Shown here: piece by piece, positions 45,254 to 55,279 of the stretch
Position numbering within the stretch: the first letter of the stretch is position 1
Layout of the letters: every line of letters starts with the position of its first letter
Origin: Azospirillum cavernae
Lineage (GTDB): Bacteria > Pseudomonadota > Alphaproteobacteria > Azospirillales > Azospirillaceae
NCBI RefSeq assembly: GCF_003590795.1
Contig: NZ_QYUL01000001.1
Coordinates: 1,505,001 to 1,569,000 of the forward strand
Length of the DNA stretch: 64,000 nt
Direction of reading: 5' to 3'
Notes under the pieces: model-generated
The model's input: the letters and a program-made list of their open reading frames with translations, nothing else
What the model was told of the DNA's origin: nothing
The model's database searches: none
Made by a program: the position numbers and the translations under genes

Positions 45254-46290
45254 GGGCGCTTTCTCCAGGCCAAATCGGCCCGGCCACGTTTGAGAAGAAG
45301 ATGCAGGCTCGACAGCAGGCCGAGATCCTGGCCGTGCGCGCGAACCATCCGTTCCAGCCGCGCCAGCCGGGGTTCGAGGACGGCGGCGCTTTCCTCGGCG
45401 TCCGTCGCCGCTTCCGTCTCCACAGGTGCGCGGCTCCCCCCGTTGGCCAGCGGCGGGCCGACCGCCTCGCCGCCCTGGCGGAACTCGTGGACGATGTCCT
45501 CGACCACCGCGCGCACGGTGTCGCGGTCGATGCGGTGCAAGCCGTCGAGAAAGCTGAACAGCAGCAGGCGGTTGCAAAAGCTGTTGATCTTGCGGGGAAC
45601 GCCGCCCGTGGCGGCGAAAATGTCGGCGTACGCCTCGTCGGAAATCGCCGGATCACTGTTCCAGCCGACCATGCTCAAGCGATAACGGATGTAGTCCCGC
45701 GTCTCCTCCGCGCCAATCGGCCCCAGATGGTGGGACGCGATGATGCGCTGGCGGAATTGCTCCAGATCGGGGTTGGCCAACATCCGTCGGAACTGCGGTT
45801 GGGCGATCAGGATGCCTTGCAACGGCGCGTGCGGGCCGACCTGGAAATTCGACAGCATCCGCAGCTCTTCCAACGCCTCCAGCGGCATGTTCTGGGCCTC
45901 GTCCACCAGCAGCAGAACCCGCAGGCCGCGATTGAAGGTGGAGACCAGAAAATGCTCCACGCGGTTCAACAGGGTGGCCTTGTCCAGCCCCTGGAACGGC
46001 AGGGCGAAGGCCGCCGCGATGGCGCGCAGCATGTCGTCGCTTTGCAAATGGGTGCTGACGATCTTGGCCGTGATGTAGGTTTTCGGATCGAGACGCTTGA
46101 GCATGTGGGCCAGCATGGTGGTTTTGCCCGCCCCGACATCCCCGGTCAGAACGATGAAGCCCTCCCCCTGCTCAAGCCCGAACAGCAGATAGGCCATGGC
46201 GCGGCGATGGACCCCGCTTTCAAAATAAAAGCGGGCGTCCGGCGTCATTTGGAATGGATTGGCGGTCAATCCGTAAAAGGACGTGTACAT
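45250..46290 (-). CDS. XrtA-associated AAA ATPase (ExeA/GspA-like)
   Basis: A 346-residue ATPase. Walker A GDVGAGKTTML, Walker B LLLVDEAQN and the opening MYTSFYGLTANPFQMTPD are seen. Similar to general secretion pathway protein A, and to the ATPase conserved in exosortase A loci. It may power export or assembly of the EPS machinery. ATG 46290 lies one codon after a TTG; GAGG is 8 bases upstream. The last 75 residues are a variable tail. Confidence 0.9.
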   Translation of the reverse strand: MYTSFYGLTANPFQMTPDARFYFESGVHRRAMAYLLFGLEQGEGFIVLTGDVGAGKTTMLAHMLKRLDPKTYITAKIVSTHLQSDDMLRAIAAAFALPFQGLDKATLLNRVEHFLVSTFNRGLRVLLLVDEAQNMPLEALEELRMLSNFQVGPHAPLQGILIAQPQFRRMLANPDLEQFRQRIIASHHLGPIGAEETRDYIRYRLSMVGWNSDPAISDEAYADIFAATGGVPRKINSFCNRLLLFSFLDGLHRIDRDTVRAVVEDIVHEFRQGGEAVGPPLANGGSRAPVETEAATDAEESAAVLEPRLARLERMVRAHGQDLGLLSSLHLLLKRGRADLAWRKRP

Positions 46291-46345
46291 CAAGAAAACC
46301 TCGACCGTGTCACAGGGGAAACGCCGCGTCGAAAGGCGGGGGCGC

Positions 46346-48046
46346 TCAAAAGCGTTTTTTGATGCCGACCATCAGCATGTTTTCCCGCGCCCTGGTTCCA
46401 ATCTCCGGTCTCCAATCGACAAAGCGGTAGGACGCGTAGGCGTTCAGTTGCGGATTCATTTGGTAATTCAGGCTCACCCCGGCCCGGTAGCGTTGCGATT
46501 TGCCGCCGGGCGCGTTGCTGGCGATCACGTCGTCCTTGCTGGCGTTCAGCGTCAGGGCCGTCAGCGGGCTGATCTGGCGCGTCCACTCCAGACCCAACGA
46601 CAGAGTGGTGCTGATGGTTCCCTGCCCCGTCGCCGGAAGACCGCTGCGGCTGGGCGTCAGCCCGCCGACGATGGTCTGTTTGGCCAGCGACAGGATGGCC
46701 GACAGGGTGTCGCGGGCGTTGGCGTGGCTGAGCACCGCCGAATGGACGATCTGCCGGTACACCGCGTTGGACCGGGTGAACAGCGACGCGCCGGGGTTGG
46801 CCGACCGCCCGCTGAACGGATCGACATAGACCCCGTTGGGATCGCGCTGAACCGCGCTCAACGCCTCGATGGCGGCCATGGCGTCGGTGGTGATGCCGGC
46901 CTTGCTCGACACGCGCAGAACCGTCATCGGGCTGAATTTGTGCTCGCCCAGGACATACAGGGTTTGGTCGCCGTTGCGCCGCCCCACCCCCACCCGCAGG
47001 TCGGTGTCGGGCGACGGCGTCCAATGCAGCCCGACGCTGTAAAACACCCCGCTCAACGCGGCGCTGTCGATCCGGTCGCCCCGGATGGAGTCATGACCGA
47101 TTTCGCCCAGCAGCCCGACCGCGTCGTCGAGGCGATACTCGACGCCGACATCATGGGTGTCTTGCTTGAGAATTTGGCCGCCCTGCGACTGGCGCGAGGC
47201 TTGGGCGCTGTAATCCCACAGCAGGCGCGAGAACGCCTCGCCGCTGCGCAGTTCCACCTTTGCGCTGTCGGTGCGGCTGTCGTTGACGCCGCCCAACCCA
47301 AGGCCATTCAGCGCCGCCGCCGCGTCCGCCGACGTCCGCGAATCCCCCGACATGTCATAGCGGACTTCGTCATGGCGGTAGGACAATTGCCCGACCATCC
47401 AGGAACCGAAACGCTGTTCAAACCGGGGCGTGACGCTGAAGGTCGCGACGCGGGTCCGGTTGCCCGGCGTCGTTTGGCCGTCCGCCGTGGCCGGGCCGGT
47501 CGGGTTGATCGCCTGTTCGGTGACGCTGAAACGGGACGCAAGAAACAGGACGCGCTCGATCAAGGCGGCGTCGAGCACGCCCAAACCATTGTGACGAACG
47601 CCGTCGAGATCCCGGTTCACGGCGTAGCGGTCAAAGCCCAGTTCATAGGCCAGATCGAGATCGAGCGCCCTGGTTTTGTACCGCGCGCCAACCGAGGGCG
47701 TGATGGTGGTGATGAGATCCGATTTGCCGCCGCCGCTGGCGGCGTGCGCGTTGTCGGTCGCCTTTTCTTCAGCGGCGACGCCAAGACGAAGCTGGAAGGG
47801 CGGCGGCGGCGCCTCGGCGGTCGGCGGCGGCGTGTCGGGGCGCTGAAGCCTGGGCGCGCCCAAGACCGACGAGGTTGGAAAGGGCTTGAACGCGCGCGCC
47901 ACGGTCGGGGTTTGTTCGCCCCCTTGCTCCAACGCCACTGGCTCCTCCGCCAGCGCCTCTTGCGCGACGGCTTTGCCGCCCATCGTCAGCAGCGCCGCCA
48001 ATACCGCCGCCAACCGTCGGATCCTGTGGCGATCGCCCCGCGCCAT
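46346..48046 (-). CDS. XrtA-associated outer-membrane beta-barrel protein
   Basis: A 566-residue protein with a signal peptide (about 1-28, LAAVLAALLTMGGKAVAQ). A proline-rich linker (about 60-95) precedes a series of alternating amphipathic strands (RTRVATFSVTPRFEQRFGSW, QLSYRHDEVRYDM) and it ends with Phe (GIKKRF), the usual mark for BAM-dependent barrels. In exosortase A loci such a protein is conserved and probably helps export or anchor the polymer. It starts 5 bases after the kinase stop. Confidence 0.85.
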   Translation of the reverse strand: MARGDRHRIRRLAAVLAALLTMGGKAVAQEALAEEPVALEQGGEQTPTVARAFKPFPTSSVLGAPRLQRPDTPPPTAEAPPPPFQLRLGVAAEEKATDNAHAASGGGKSDLITTITPSVGARYKTRALDLDLAYELGFDRYAVNRDLDGVRHNGLGVLDAALIERVLFLASRFSVTEQAINPTGPATADGQTTPGNRTRVATFSVTPRFEQRFGSWMVGQLSYRHDEVRYDMSGDSRTSADAAAALNGLGLGGVNDSRTDSAKVELRSGEAFSRLLWDYSAQASRQSQGGQILKQDTHDVGVEYRLDDAVGLLGEIGHDSIRGDRIDSAALSGVFYSVGLHWTPSPDTDLRVGVGRRNGDQTLYVLGEHKFSPMTVLRVSSKAGITTDAMAAIEALSAVQRDPNGVYVDPFSGRSANPGASLFTRSNAVYRQIVHSAVLSHANARDTLSAILSLAKQTIVGGLTPSRSGLPATGQGTISTTLSLGLEWTRQISPLTALTLNASKDDVIASNAPGGKSQRYRAGVSLNYQMNPQLNAYASYRFVDWRPEIGTRARENMLMVGIKKRF

Positions 48047-48051
48047 CCCGC

Positions 48052-48981
48052 TCAATACCCGCCATCGGCGAAGCTGTGCTCGTCCGTCACCCGATTGAAG
48101 ACGCAAGAGAGGTTCCGCCCGCCCTTCAGCTTGGCCAAAGCCTCGCGGAGATTGCGTTTCGTGGTCGCGTCCTTTTCAACCACCAGCACGGTCTGACCGA
48201 CATGGGCGGACAGGGCCACCCCCTCGTTGGTCGCCAGCACCGGCGCGGTGTCGATGATGATGATGCGGTCGGCGTAGCGGGCGCCGACGTCACGCATCAG
48301 CGCGCCCATCTGCTTGCTGGACAACAGCTCGGTGCCATGGGCGTGCGGGCGGCCCGCCGGCATGACGCTGAGATTCGGCACGCTGGTGCGCCGGATGATG
48401 TCGCCGACGTCGTGGGCGTCCCCCGCCAGCAGATCGACCAACCCCGGTTCCGTCTCCGCGCCCAGCCAGGAACCAAGGCTGCGGCGGTGGCTGTCGCCGT
48501 CGATCAACAACACGAAAAGATCGCGCTCCAGACAGAAGCTCATCGCCAGATTCAGGGCGACGAAGGTCTTGCCCTCCCCCGCCACCGCGCTCGTCACCAT
48601 GATGACGTTGCTGTTGGTTTCCCGTTCCGCCGTCCCTTCGGGGAAGGCGATCCGCCGCAAGGCGCGCTTGATGGCGCGAAAACATTCGATCTGTTGGCTG
48701 CGGGGCGAGGTCGGCGTGATGAATCCCGCCGCCTGCAAACGGTCAAAATCAATCGGAAGCGGCGGCCGCGCCGGGTCGGCGGGTTTGGCGACCGGAACGC
48801 TGAGCGGCGGCGGGTCGGGTTGGAGCGGCGGCGGCGGCTCTGGCGCGGCGAAGACCGGAGACGCCTGGATCGGGGCCAGGATCGGGGCCGAAACCGGCAT
48901 CGGCCCGCTCGCCAGCCGTCGGGCCGCCAGCCGTTCCACCATCGACAGCCGGTCGTCGCGCTGAAGGGGATCATCCGGCAT
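48052..48981 (-). CDS. XrtA-associated tyrosine-protein kinase (BY-kinase, CpsD/CapB type)
   Basis: A 309-residue cytoplasmic ATPase. Walker A TSAVAGEGKTFVALN, Walker A' VLLIDGDSHRRS and Walker B IIIIDTAPVLA are all present. A proline-rich N-terminal tail (about 30-75) links it to the membrane partner. The usual C-terminal tyrosine cluster is reduced to a final Tyr (DGGY). It works with the chain-length protein encoded just upstream to control polymer length. It overlaps that gene by 11 bases. Confidence 0.92.
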   Translation of the reverse strand: MPDDPLQRDDRLSMVERLAARRLASGPMPVSAPILAPIQASPVFAAPEPPPPLQPDPPPLSVPVAKPADPARPPLPIDFDRLQAAGFITPTSPRSQQIECFRAIKRALRRIAFPEGTAERETNSNVIMVTSAVAGEGKTFVALNLAMSFCLERDLFVLLIDGDSHRRSLGSWLGAETEPGLVDLLAGDAHDVGDIIRRTSVPNLSVMPAGRPHAHGTELLSSKQMGALMRDVGARYADRIIIIDTAPVLATNEGVALSAHVGQTVLVVEKDATTKRNLREALAKLKGGRNLSCVFNRVTDEHSFADGGY

Positions 48982-50599
48982 AGTCGCGGATCCTTTGAAG
49001 AAACGCTGGCAGGTTCACAAGCGGCAGCAGATCGCTGAAGCGGACGAAGTGATTCACGACCAGCACCCCGAGATAGGCCAGGACAAGCAACGCCAGAACG
49101 GCCAGGACGTTCCGCAGCCGGTGATCCTTCAGGTCCAGGGTCTTCGCCACCTGAGGCACCACGCCGATGACGCGCAGGCCGAACAGGTCGGTCAGCGTGT
49201 CGGTGGACGTCACCGTGTCGTCGGTCTTCTGCAACAGCATCATCACCCCGCCGCCCGACATCAGGGCGGCCAGCAGAACGCCGGTGAAGAACAAGGGCCG
49301 GTTGGGAAAGCTGGGCCGCATCGGCACCTGGGGGGGTTCGATGATGCGGAAATGGAGCTTGTCGTCGCTGGCCTCCAACGCCGCGCTGACCCGTGCCGAT
49401 TCACGCCGCCCCAGCAGCTCCTCGAACTTTCCTTTGACCACGCCGTAATCGCGGTTGAGGTCGGCCAGTTCGGCTTCGATCCTTGGCGCGGTTTCCGCCA
49501 ACAGCTTCAGCCGGGCCTGCTCCTCGGTCAGGGGTTGCAAGCGGCTTTCGGCCTGGGCGATCTCCCCCTCGACCTGGATCAACCGCAGCTTGACCTGCTC
49601 ATAGACCGGGTTCGACACGCGGCCACGCCCGCCGCCGCCGCCCGCCGGTTTCTGCGTGCGGGCCTCCTGGTCGGCGTCGATCCGCGCCTGTTCCAGCGCC
49701 CGTTTCGTCGCCGCCACGTCGGGGTGAAGGCTGGTGAAGCGCGCCTCCAACTGCGCGAGTTCGGCCTGAAGCTGAAGCACCCGCCCGCGCGCCGAGGTGG
49801 CGGGGGCCGCCGCGCGCCCGGTGTTCACCGTCACCTGCGACCCGCTGTCGATGTCGAGGAATTGCGGGGTGGCGTCCAGGCTGATCTGCAACTGTTTGCG
49901 CGCGACCACCGCGTCGTCGTAGCGGCTCTTGGCTGCGAACAGGCTCTGTTTGACCGCGTCGTAACGGTTGGAGAAGTTGGATCCGGTGGCGGACAGGATG
50001 TCCGCGTGTTTGGATTTGTAATCGGCCAGTTGCTCGTCGGCGCGTTTGAGCGTCTGTTCATACTCGGCGATCTGGTTTTCAATGAAGTTGCGCGCGCTTT
50101 CCATGCCCGCGCGGTTCAGGCCAAGGTTGGTTTCAACGAACAGGCTGAGCAGCGTTTCGACCACCTTGCGCGCCCGCCGGGGGTCGGGGTTGGCGTAGGT
50201 CACGGTGAACAGATTGTGCCCTTCGGCCTTGATGACGATCCGCCGCGCCAACCACTCGTAAAGCTGCTCCTTGCCGATGTCGGTGGTGACGTTCAGATCC
50301 AGATCGGCGGCGTGGGCGACCTGCACCAGATTTTTTCGGTTCAGCAGCGTCCGCTGCATGACGTTGATCTGCTTTTCGACATCGGCCTGGATCGCGATGT
50401 TGCGCAACAGCGGCGTCAGCAGATTTTCAGTTTCGACATAGATGCGGGTCATCGCCTCGAAACGGTCGGGCAGCGTGAACACCACGAGCCAGCCGACCAG
50501 GGCCAGCACCCAGGCGACCCACAGCCCAACCCGCCGCCAGCGCCAATAGGGGCGCAAAACGATCCTGACCTTCGTGCCGACCTGTCCGGCGAGTGTCAC
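48971..50599 (-). CDS. XrtA-associated polysaccharide chain-length determinant (Wzz/GNVR family)
   Basis: A 542-residue inner-membrane protein with one helix near residue 25 and another near 510, enclosing a large periplasmic coiled-coil region (about 180-420). The N-terminal Wzz part is LRPYWRWRRVGLWVAWVLAL; the GNVR-like portion near 380-430 includes EELLGRRESARVSAALE and RIIEPPQVPMRPSFPNR. It forms a ring that governs EPS polymer length with the tyrosine kinase. GTG start at 50599 with AGGAT upstream. Confidence 0.92.
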   Translation of the reverse strand: MTLAGQVGTKVRIVLRPYWRWRRVGLWVAWVLALVGWLVVFTLPDRFEAMTRIYVETENLLTPLLRNIAIQADVEKQINVMQRTLLNRKNLVQVAHAADLDLNVTTDIGKEQLYEWLARRIVIKAEGHNLFTVTYANPDPRRARKVVETLLSLFVETNLGLNRAGMESARNFIENQIAEYEQTLKRADEQLADYKSKHADILSATGSNFSNRYDAVKQSLFAAKSRYDDAVVARKQLQISLDATPQFLDIDSGSQVTVNTGRAAAPATSARGRVLQLQAELAQLEARFTSLHPDVAATKRALEQARIDADQEARTQKPAGGGGGRGRVSNPVYEQVKLRLIQVEGEIAQAESRLQPLTEEQARLKLLAETAPRIEAELADLNRDYGVVKGKFEELLGRRESARVSAALEASDDKLHFRIIEPPQVPMRPSFPNRPLFFTGVLLAALMSGGGVMMLLQKTDDTVTSTDTLTDLFGLRVIGVVPQVAKTLDLKDHRLRNVLAVLALLVLAYLGVLVVNHFVRFSDLLPLVNLPAFLQRIRDYAG

Positions 50600-50642
50600 G
50601 CGCGTTCATCCTTCCATTCCGGCCATTCCGGCGAGCGCCGGA

Positions 50643-51293
50643 TCAAAACCAGCTCTGCGGAACCGTGACGATGTCGCCCGGCGCCACCTCGACGTTGGCG
50701 GTCACGTCGCCGTCCTTCAGCAGATCGGCCAGACGAACCCGGTAGAGCGTCGGCTCGCCGTTCGTCGTCCGGCTGATGGTCGCCCGGTTCCCGGCGGCGA
50801 ACGGGGTCAGACCGCCCGCCGCGATCATCACGTCCAGAACGGTCATGCCCTTGCGATAGCTGAGCGATTGCGGCTTGGCGGCTTGCCCGACCACACGGAT
50901 TTGACGCCCCATCGGGCCAATCGCGTCGATCATGATGATCGCCACTTTGACGCCCATCACATACTCGGACAGCTTTTCCTCCAGATCGCGGGACACCGCG
51001 ACCGGCGTCCGACCGGCAACGGACACATCGTCGAGCAGCGGCACCGAAATCCGCCCGTCGGGCCGCACCCGCATGACGGAGGACAGCTCGGGATTGCCCC
51101 AGACCAGCAGTTGGAACTGGTCGCCGGGGCCGATCAGATAATCCTTGCCAACGTCGTCCTTGACGTTGACCAGGCTGGGCGCGAAGGCCGTCTGCGGGTC
51201 CATCGCCGCGCAGCCCGACAGGGCGACGCTCAGCAGCAGCAAGACGGCCAGCCCTTGCGGGATTGACGATGGGTGAGGGTTGACGCCGTTCAT
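50643..51293 (-). CDS. Polysaccharide export lipoprotein (Wza-like)
   Basis: A 216-residue lipoprotein, with signal peptide and lipobox LSGC (Cys28). The poly-export domain begins KDYLIGPGDQFQLLVWGNPEL, and a SLBB repeat follows (VVGQAAKPQSLSYRKGMTVLDV). It forms the outer-membrane channel for EPS. Shorter than Wza (no C-terminal helix), as usual for the XrtA-associated form. Its ATG overlaps the stop of the upstream glycosyltransferase by 4 bases. Confidence 0.92.
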   Translation of the reverse strand: MNGVNPHPSSIPQGLAVLLLLSVALSGCAAMDPQTAFAPSLVNVKDDVGKDYLIGPGDQFQLLVWGNPELSSVMRVRPDGRISVPLLDDVSVAGRTPVAVSRDLEEKLSEYVMGVKVAIIMIDAIGPMGRQIRVVGQAAKPQSLSYRKGMTVLDVMIAAGGLTPFAAGNRATISRTTNGEPTLYRVRLADLLKDGDVTANVEVAPGDIVTVPQSWF

Positions 51294-52489
51294 GGGTGAA
51301 CCGCCTTTCGCGTGGTCAGAAGGGCGCCGAACAGGGAACGCTGGCCACGGGTCGTTTCGTCCCAACTGAACCGTTCGGCGTGACGTCGGGTCGCGGCGCG
51401 ATCCGGCAGGCTGGAAAACAGGCGGCGCACCCCCTCGGCGATCCCGGCGGCGGACCGCGCGCCGATCAACGTCCCGGCCTCGGGCGTCGTCACCGCCTCC
51501 TTCGCGCCCCACACGTCGGTGGCGATCACCGGGGTGCCGCAGGCCATCGCCTCCAGCAGCACGTTGGCCCAACCCTCGCGGCTGGACGCCAGAACCAGGG
51601 CGTCGGCGGCGGCGTAGATGGGCGGCAGACGGGCGTGCGGCGTCTCGCCCAGCAAACGCACCCGGTCGGCCACCCCCGCCGCCAGCGCCCGCGCCTCCAG
51701 GGCCGCGCCGTCCGGCCCGCCGCCGACGATGAGCAGCGTGAAGCCCGGCAACTCCCGAAGCGCGTCGATGACCAGCCCATGCCCCTTGCGCTCGATCAAC
51801 AGGCCGACCGACAGCAGAACGCGGCCCGACACGCCCAGCGCGGCGCGGGCGGCGTTGCGATCCTGCGGTCGGAACAGATCCAGATCGACGCCGTTGCGCA
51901 GCACCTGCACCTTGTCGTCGGCCACCCCCAGATCGACCAGCGCCCGCTTCAGCGCCTCGCACACGGTGATGAGACCGGCGGCGTGGCGGGCGGCCCATTG
52001 GATTTGTTTGCGCGGCAGCGCGTGGGCCGGGATCAGATTGACGTCGGTTCCCCGCGCGGTGATGACCAGCGGCTTGCCCAACTCCCGCGCGATCAGGGCG
52101 GCGGCGACGCCGTCGGGGTAGAAATAATGGGCGTCGATCAGGTCGAAATCAGCCTCTTCGGCCAAACGCCGGACCAAGCGCCGCGTCCAGGCGTAGAGAA
52201 GCAGCGGCGCCGGAACCATGCCGACCTTGGGAATCGCCGGAAAGCGCGGGTGCCAGACGCGCAGGCCATAACGCTCCTCGCAAGCGGGCGCCTGGGCGTA
52301 GCGCGCCCACGCGCCAAAGCCGGACATCCCCGGCGGAATCCAGGGCACCGGGGCGACGACGCGCAGATCGACCCCGCCCGACGCCGCCAGATGGCGCAGG
52401 CGGTTTTCCACAAACACGCCGTGAACCGGCTGGCCGGGATTCGGGTACAGGGTCGAAAAGCTCAGGATGCGCAGCGGGGCGGCGGCCAT
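51290..52489 (-). CDS. GT4 glycosyltransferase of the XrtA locus
   Basis: A 399-residue GT-B enzyme. LSFSTLYPNPGQPVHGVFVENR is typical of EPS GT4 proteins; DAHYFYPDG, the donor site RNGVDLDLF, LLSVGLLIERKGHGLVIDAL and the acidic ASSREGWANVLLEAMACGTP are clear. It starts 3 bases after the prsT stop and overlaps the export gene. Adds a sugar to the repeat unit; donor unknown. Confidence 0.9.
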   Translation of the reverse strand: MAAAPLRILSFSTLYPNPGQPVHGVFVENRLRHLAASGGVDLRVVAPVPWIPPGMSGFGAWARYAQAPACEERYGLRVWHPRFPAIPKVGMVPAPLLLYAWTRRLVRRLAEEADFDLIDAHYFYPDGVAAALIARELGKPLVITARGTDVNLIPAHALPRKQIQWAARHAAGLITVCEALKRALVDLGVADDKVQVLRNGVDLDLFRPQDRNAARAALGVSGRVLLSVGLLIERKGHGLVIDALRELPGFTLLIVGGGPDGAALEARALAAGVADRVRLLGETPHARLPPIYAAADALVLASSREGWANVLLEAMACGTPVIATDVWGAKEAVTTPEAGTLIGARSAAGIAEGVRRLFSSLPDRAATRRHAERFSWDETTRGQRSLFGALLTTRKAVHP

Positions 52490-52492
52490 GGC

Positions 52493-55279
52493 TCAGACCC
52501 CGCCGAGCCGGTCATACAGGGCGCGGGCGTCGTCCGCCTCGCCAAAGGCCAGCTTGGCGTCCAAAATCGGCTTCAGCAGGCCGCGCGCCGCGTCGAACTC
52601 CTTGGCGTCGGCCTTCATCCGGGCCAGATGATAGGCGATCTGCGGGTTTCGCGGAGCCATCGCGTGGGCGCGCAGCATCAGGACCGCCCCCTGCGCGGCG
52701 TCGCCCTTGCGGTAGAGCAGATCGGCATACGTGTCGATGATGTCCGGCGAGGTCGGTTGCAGGCGAAAGGCGGTCTGCGCCGTCTGAGTCGCGCGCGGGT
52801 CGTCCACCGCGTCATAGGCGTAGGCGAGGTTGTTGAGCAGCAGGGCGTTCTGCGGAAAGCGCGCGGACAGCGCCTCGTACCGCTGGATGGCCGCCGGGTA
52901 ATTCTTCGTCACCAGATCATCTTCGGCCAGCGCCGTCAGCGCGCCGGGATCCTCCGGCTCCACCGTGAGCCACGCGACCAGCGCGGCGCGGGCGCGCGGG
53001 CGGTCGCCCTGCTGGATCAAAACGCGGTAAAGCCGCCCCGCCGCGACGGCGGACGGGTGGGCGGCCAGCGCCGCCGCGTAACGCGCCTCGGCGTCCGGCA
53101 GGCGGTTGGCGGCGGTCAGCACGTCCCCCTCCAACACGCGCGCCTCGTCGCTGTCGGGGTTTTGGGCGAGCGCCCTGGTGACGACGGCCAGCGCCGCCGC
53201 GTCCCCCTTCATGGCGAACTCAAGCTGGGCGCGGCTGCGCCACGCCGGGATGGAGGCGCGATCCGCCGACAGCGCCCGGTCAAAGGCCGTGCGCGCCTCC
53301 TCCAGCCGGTTCAACCCGACCAGCGCCTGCCCCAGCCGCAGGTGGATGGCGGAGGATTCCGGGTGGCTGGCCTGAAGCCGCCGGTACAGATCGACACCCT
53401 TCGCCGGCTCCTTCAGCGCCAGATAGAGTTGCGCCGCTTGATCCAGGGCCGCCAGGTTGCGCGGTTGGGTCCGCGCCAGATCGTCCGCCGCCTGAACCGC
53501 CTCCGCCGTCTGCCCCAACCCGGCCAGGGTCCGCATCAACTGGATCCGGGGATCGGCCTCGTCGGGATGGGCGGCGATGGCGGTTTGCAGAAAACCGACC
53601 ATGCGGTCGGGCTGACCGGCGCGCGCCTCGATGCGGGCGCGGATCATCAAGGCCCGCAGATCGGCGGGCTTCCGGCTCAACAGCCCGTCGATGGTTTGGC
53701 GCGCGCGGTCGAACGCCTCGTTCCGCAAATCCAGCTCGACGGCGTAGCTTGCCGCCGGGATGAAATCCGGGTCCTTGGCCAGCGCCGCCTGGAAATCGGC
53801 GGCGGCGGCGGCCTCATTGTCCTTCGCCAGCCAAACCGCGCCCCGGATGGTCAAAGGCAGGGGGGATTCGGGTTGGGTTTTCACCATCGCCGTCGCCGCG
53901 TCGATGGCGCGGTCCGGATCGCCCTGCGCCAGATAGGAGAACAGCAGCGCCATGCCGACCTGCGCGTTTCCGGCGTCGGCGGCCAGCAGATTTTCCAACT
54001 CGCGAACGCCCGCGTCGCGGGTGGATGGCTGCTGCGTCTGGACCACCGCCAGACGGGCCTGTCGGGCGGCGTCGTTCGGGGCCAGCGCCGCGACCTTGGC
54101 CAGAACCTCGTTGGCCTCCTTCACCCAGCCTTCGGCCATGTAGGCCGACCCCAACAGATCCAGCGCGCGCGGGTCGTCGCTCAGCCGGTCTTGAATCGGC
54201 CCCAGCAGGGCGATGATTTTGTCGTAGGACCGCATGCGGTAGTGGATGCCCGCCAAAAGCTTGGTTCCGGCCAGATTGTCGGGATCGTCGCTGTGGAAGC
54301 GGGTGGCGAAGCTCAGCGCCTGCTCCAGATGGCCGTTGGCGGCGTGGATGACGGCGAGCAGGAAGGCGCCGCGCGGGATCCGTTCAATCGCCGCTTCGAC
54401 CGGGCGCACGCTGTCCATCGCGTCGGCAACCTTGCCCGCGCGGATCTCCAGCATGGCTTTCAGATAGCGGGCGATGGGCGCGTTGGGGGCTTGATCCAGA
54501 ACGGTTTTGACCTCGGTCGCCGCCTCGTCGTCGCGGTTCAAAGCGGCGAGCGCCAGCGCCAGCCGTTGCCGCACCGTGACGTCGCGGGGGTTGACCGCCA
54601 GAGACGCCTTGAAACGATCAACCGCGCCGATCAGATCGCCCGCCTGACGCCGCAAATCGCCCTTGAGCGCCAGCGCCTCCGGCGCTTTCGGATCGGTGGA
54701 GAGAAGGCTGTCAATCACCTCCTCCGCCGTCCGATAATCGCCCTGAACCATCAGCACCAGGGCATGGACGATCCGCGCCGACGGGTTGGCGGGAACCGCC
54801 TCCAGCGCCGCTTTGGACGCGGCGTCCGCGCCGGGAAGATCGCGCAGCGCCAAGCGCGCCCGCGCGTGGATGGCCAACACGTCGCTGCGGCACTGGGCGT
54901 CGTCGGGACAGGGCGGCACGTTGGCCAGCAGCTTTTCGTTCTCTCCCAACGCCAGCAGCGCGAAGGCCAGCAACGGGTTGACCTGGGCGGCGGGATGCCC
55001 GTTGGCGCGCGCCAAGGTCAAATCCTTTTCAGCGGCGACCAGGTCGCCCAAGCGGATCTCCAGCGCGCCCAACTCGAACCGCGCCTCGCCGCTGGTCGGG
55101 TTTTCCCGCACGGCCTTTTTGAGCTGGAACAGGGCGGCGTTGGCGTTGCCCTGGGCCAGCGACGCGCGCGCGTCGTCAATCAGCGCGGTGGACGCGAAGG
55201 CCGCCGGGGCCGTCAGGACGACTCCGATCAGCCCGCCGACCAAACAGCGCCCAATTAGCCAACGATGAATCGGCTTCAT
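52493..55279 (-). CDS. prsT: XrtA/PEP-CTERM system TPR-repeat protein PrsT
   Basis: A 928-residue protein with a signal peptide (first 29 residues, cleavage near AFAS). The rest consists of more than 20 tetratricopeptide repeats (for example ALFQLKKAVRENPTSGEARFEL-type units), so it is a periplasmic scaffold. PrsT is a constant part of exosortase A systems, always next to prsK and prsR. ATG at 55279 overlaps the prsR stop (ATGA). Function in EPS or surface-protein assembly is inferred. Confidence 0.92.
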   Translation of the reverse strand: MKPIHRWLIGRCLVGGLIGVVLTAPAAFASTALIDDARASLAQGNANAALFQLKKAVRENPTSGEARFELGALEIRLGDLVAAEKDLTLARANGHPAAQVNPLLAFALLALGENEKLLANVPPCPDDAQCRSDVLAIHARARLALRDLPGADAASKAALEAVPANPSARIVHALVLMVQGDYRTAEEVIDSLLSTDPKAPEALALKGDLRRQAGDLIGAVDRFKASLAVNPRDVTVRQRLALALAALNRDDEAATEVKTVLDQAPNAPIARYLKAMLEIRAGKVADAMDSVRPVEAAIERIPRGAFLLAVIHAANGHLEQALSFATRFHSDDPDNLAGTKLLAGIHYRMRSYDKIIALLGPIQDRLSDDPRALDLLGSAYMAEGWVKEANEVLAKVAALAPNDAARQARLAVVQTQQPSTRDAGVRELENLLAADAGNAQVGMALLFSYLAQGDPDRAIDAATAMVKTQPESPLPLTIRGAVWLAKDNEAAAAADFQAALAKDPDFIPAASYAVELDLRNEAFDRARQTIDGLLSRKPADLRALMIRARIEARAGQPDRMVGFLQTAIAAHPDEADPRIQLMRTLAGLGQTAEAVQAADDLARTQPRNLAALDQAAQLYLALKEPAKGVDLYRRLQASHPESSAIHLRLGQALVGLNRLEEARTAFDRALSADRASIPAWRSRAQLEFAMKGDAAALAVVTRALAQNPDSDEARVLEGDVLTAANRLPDAEARYAAALAAHPSAVAAGRLYRVLIQQGDRPRARAALVAWLTVEPEDPGALTALAEDDLVTKNYPAAIQRYEALSARFPQNALLLNNLAYAYDAVDDPRATQTAQTAFRLQPTSPDIIDTYADLLYRKGDAAQGAVLMLRAHAMAPRNPQIAYHLARMKADAKEFDAARGLLKPILDAKLAFGEADDARALYDRLGGV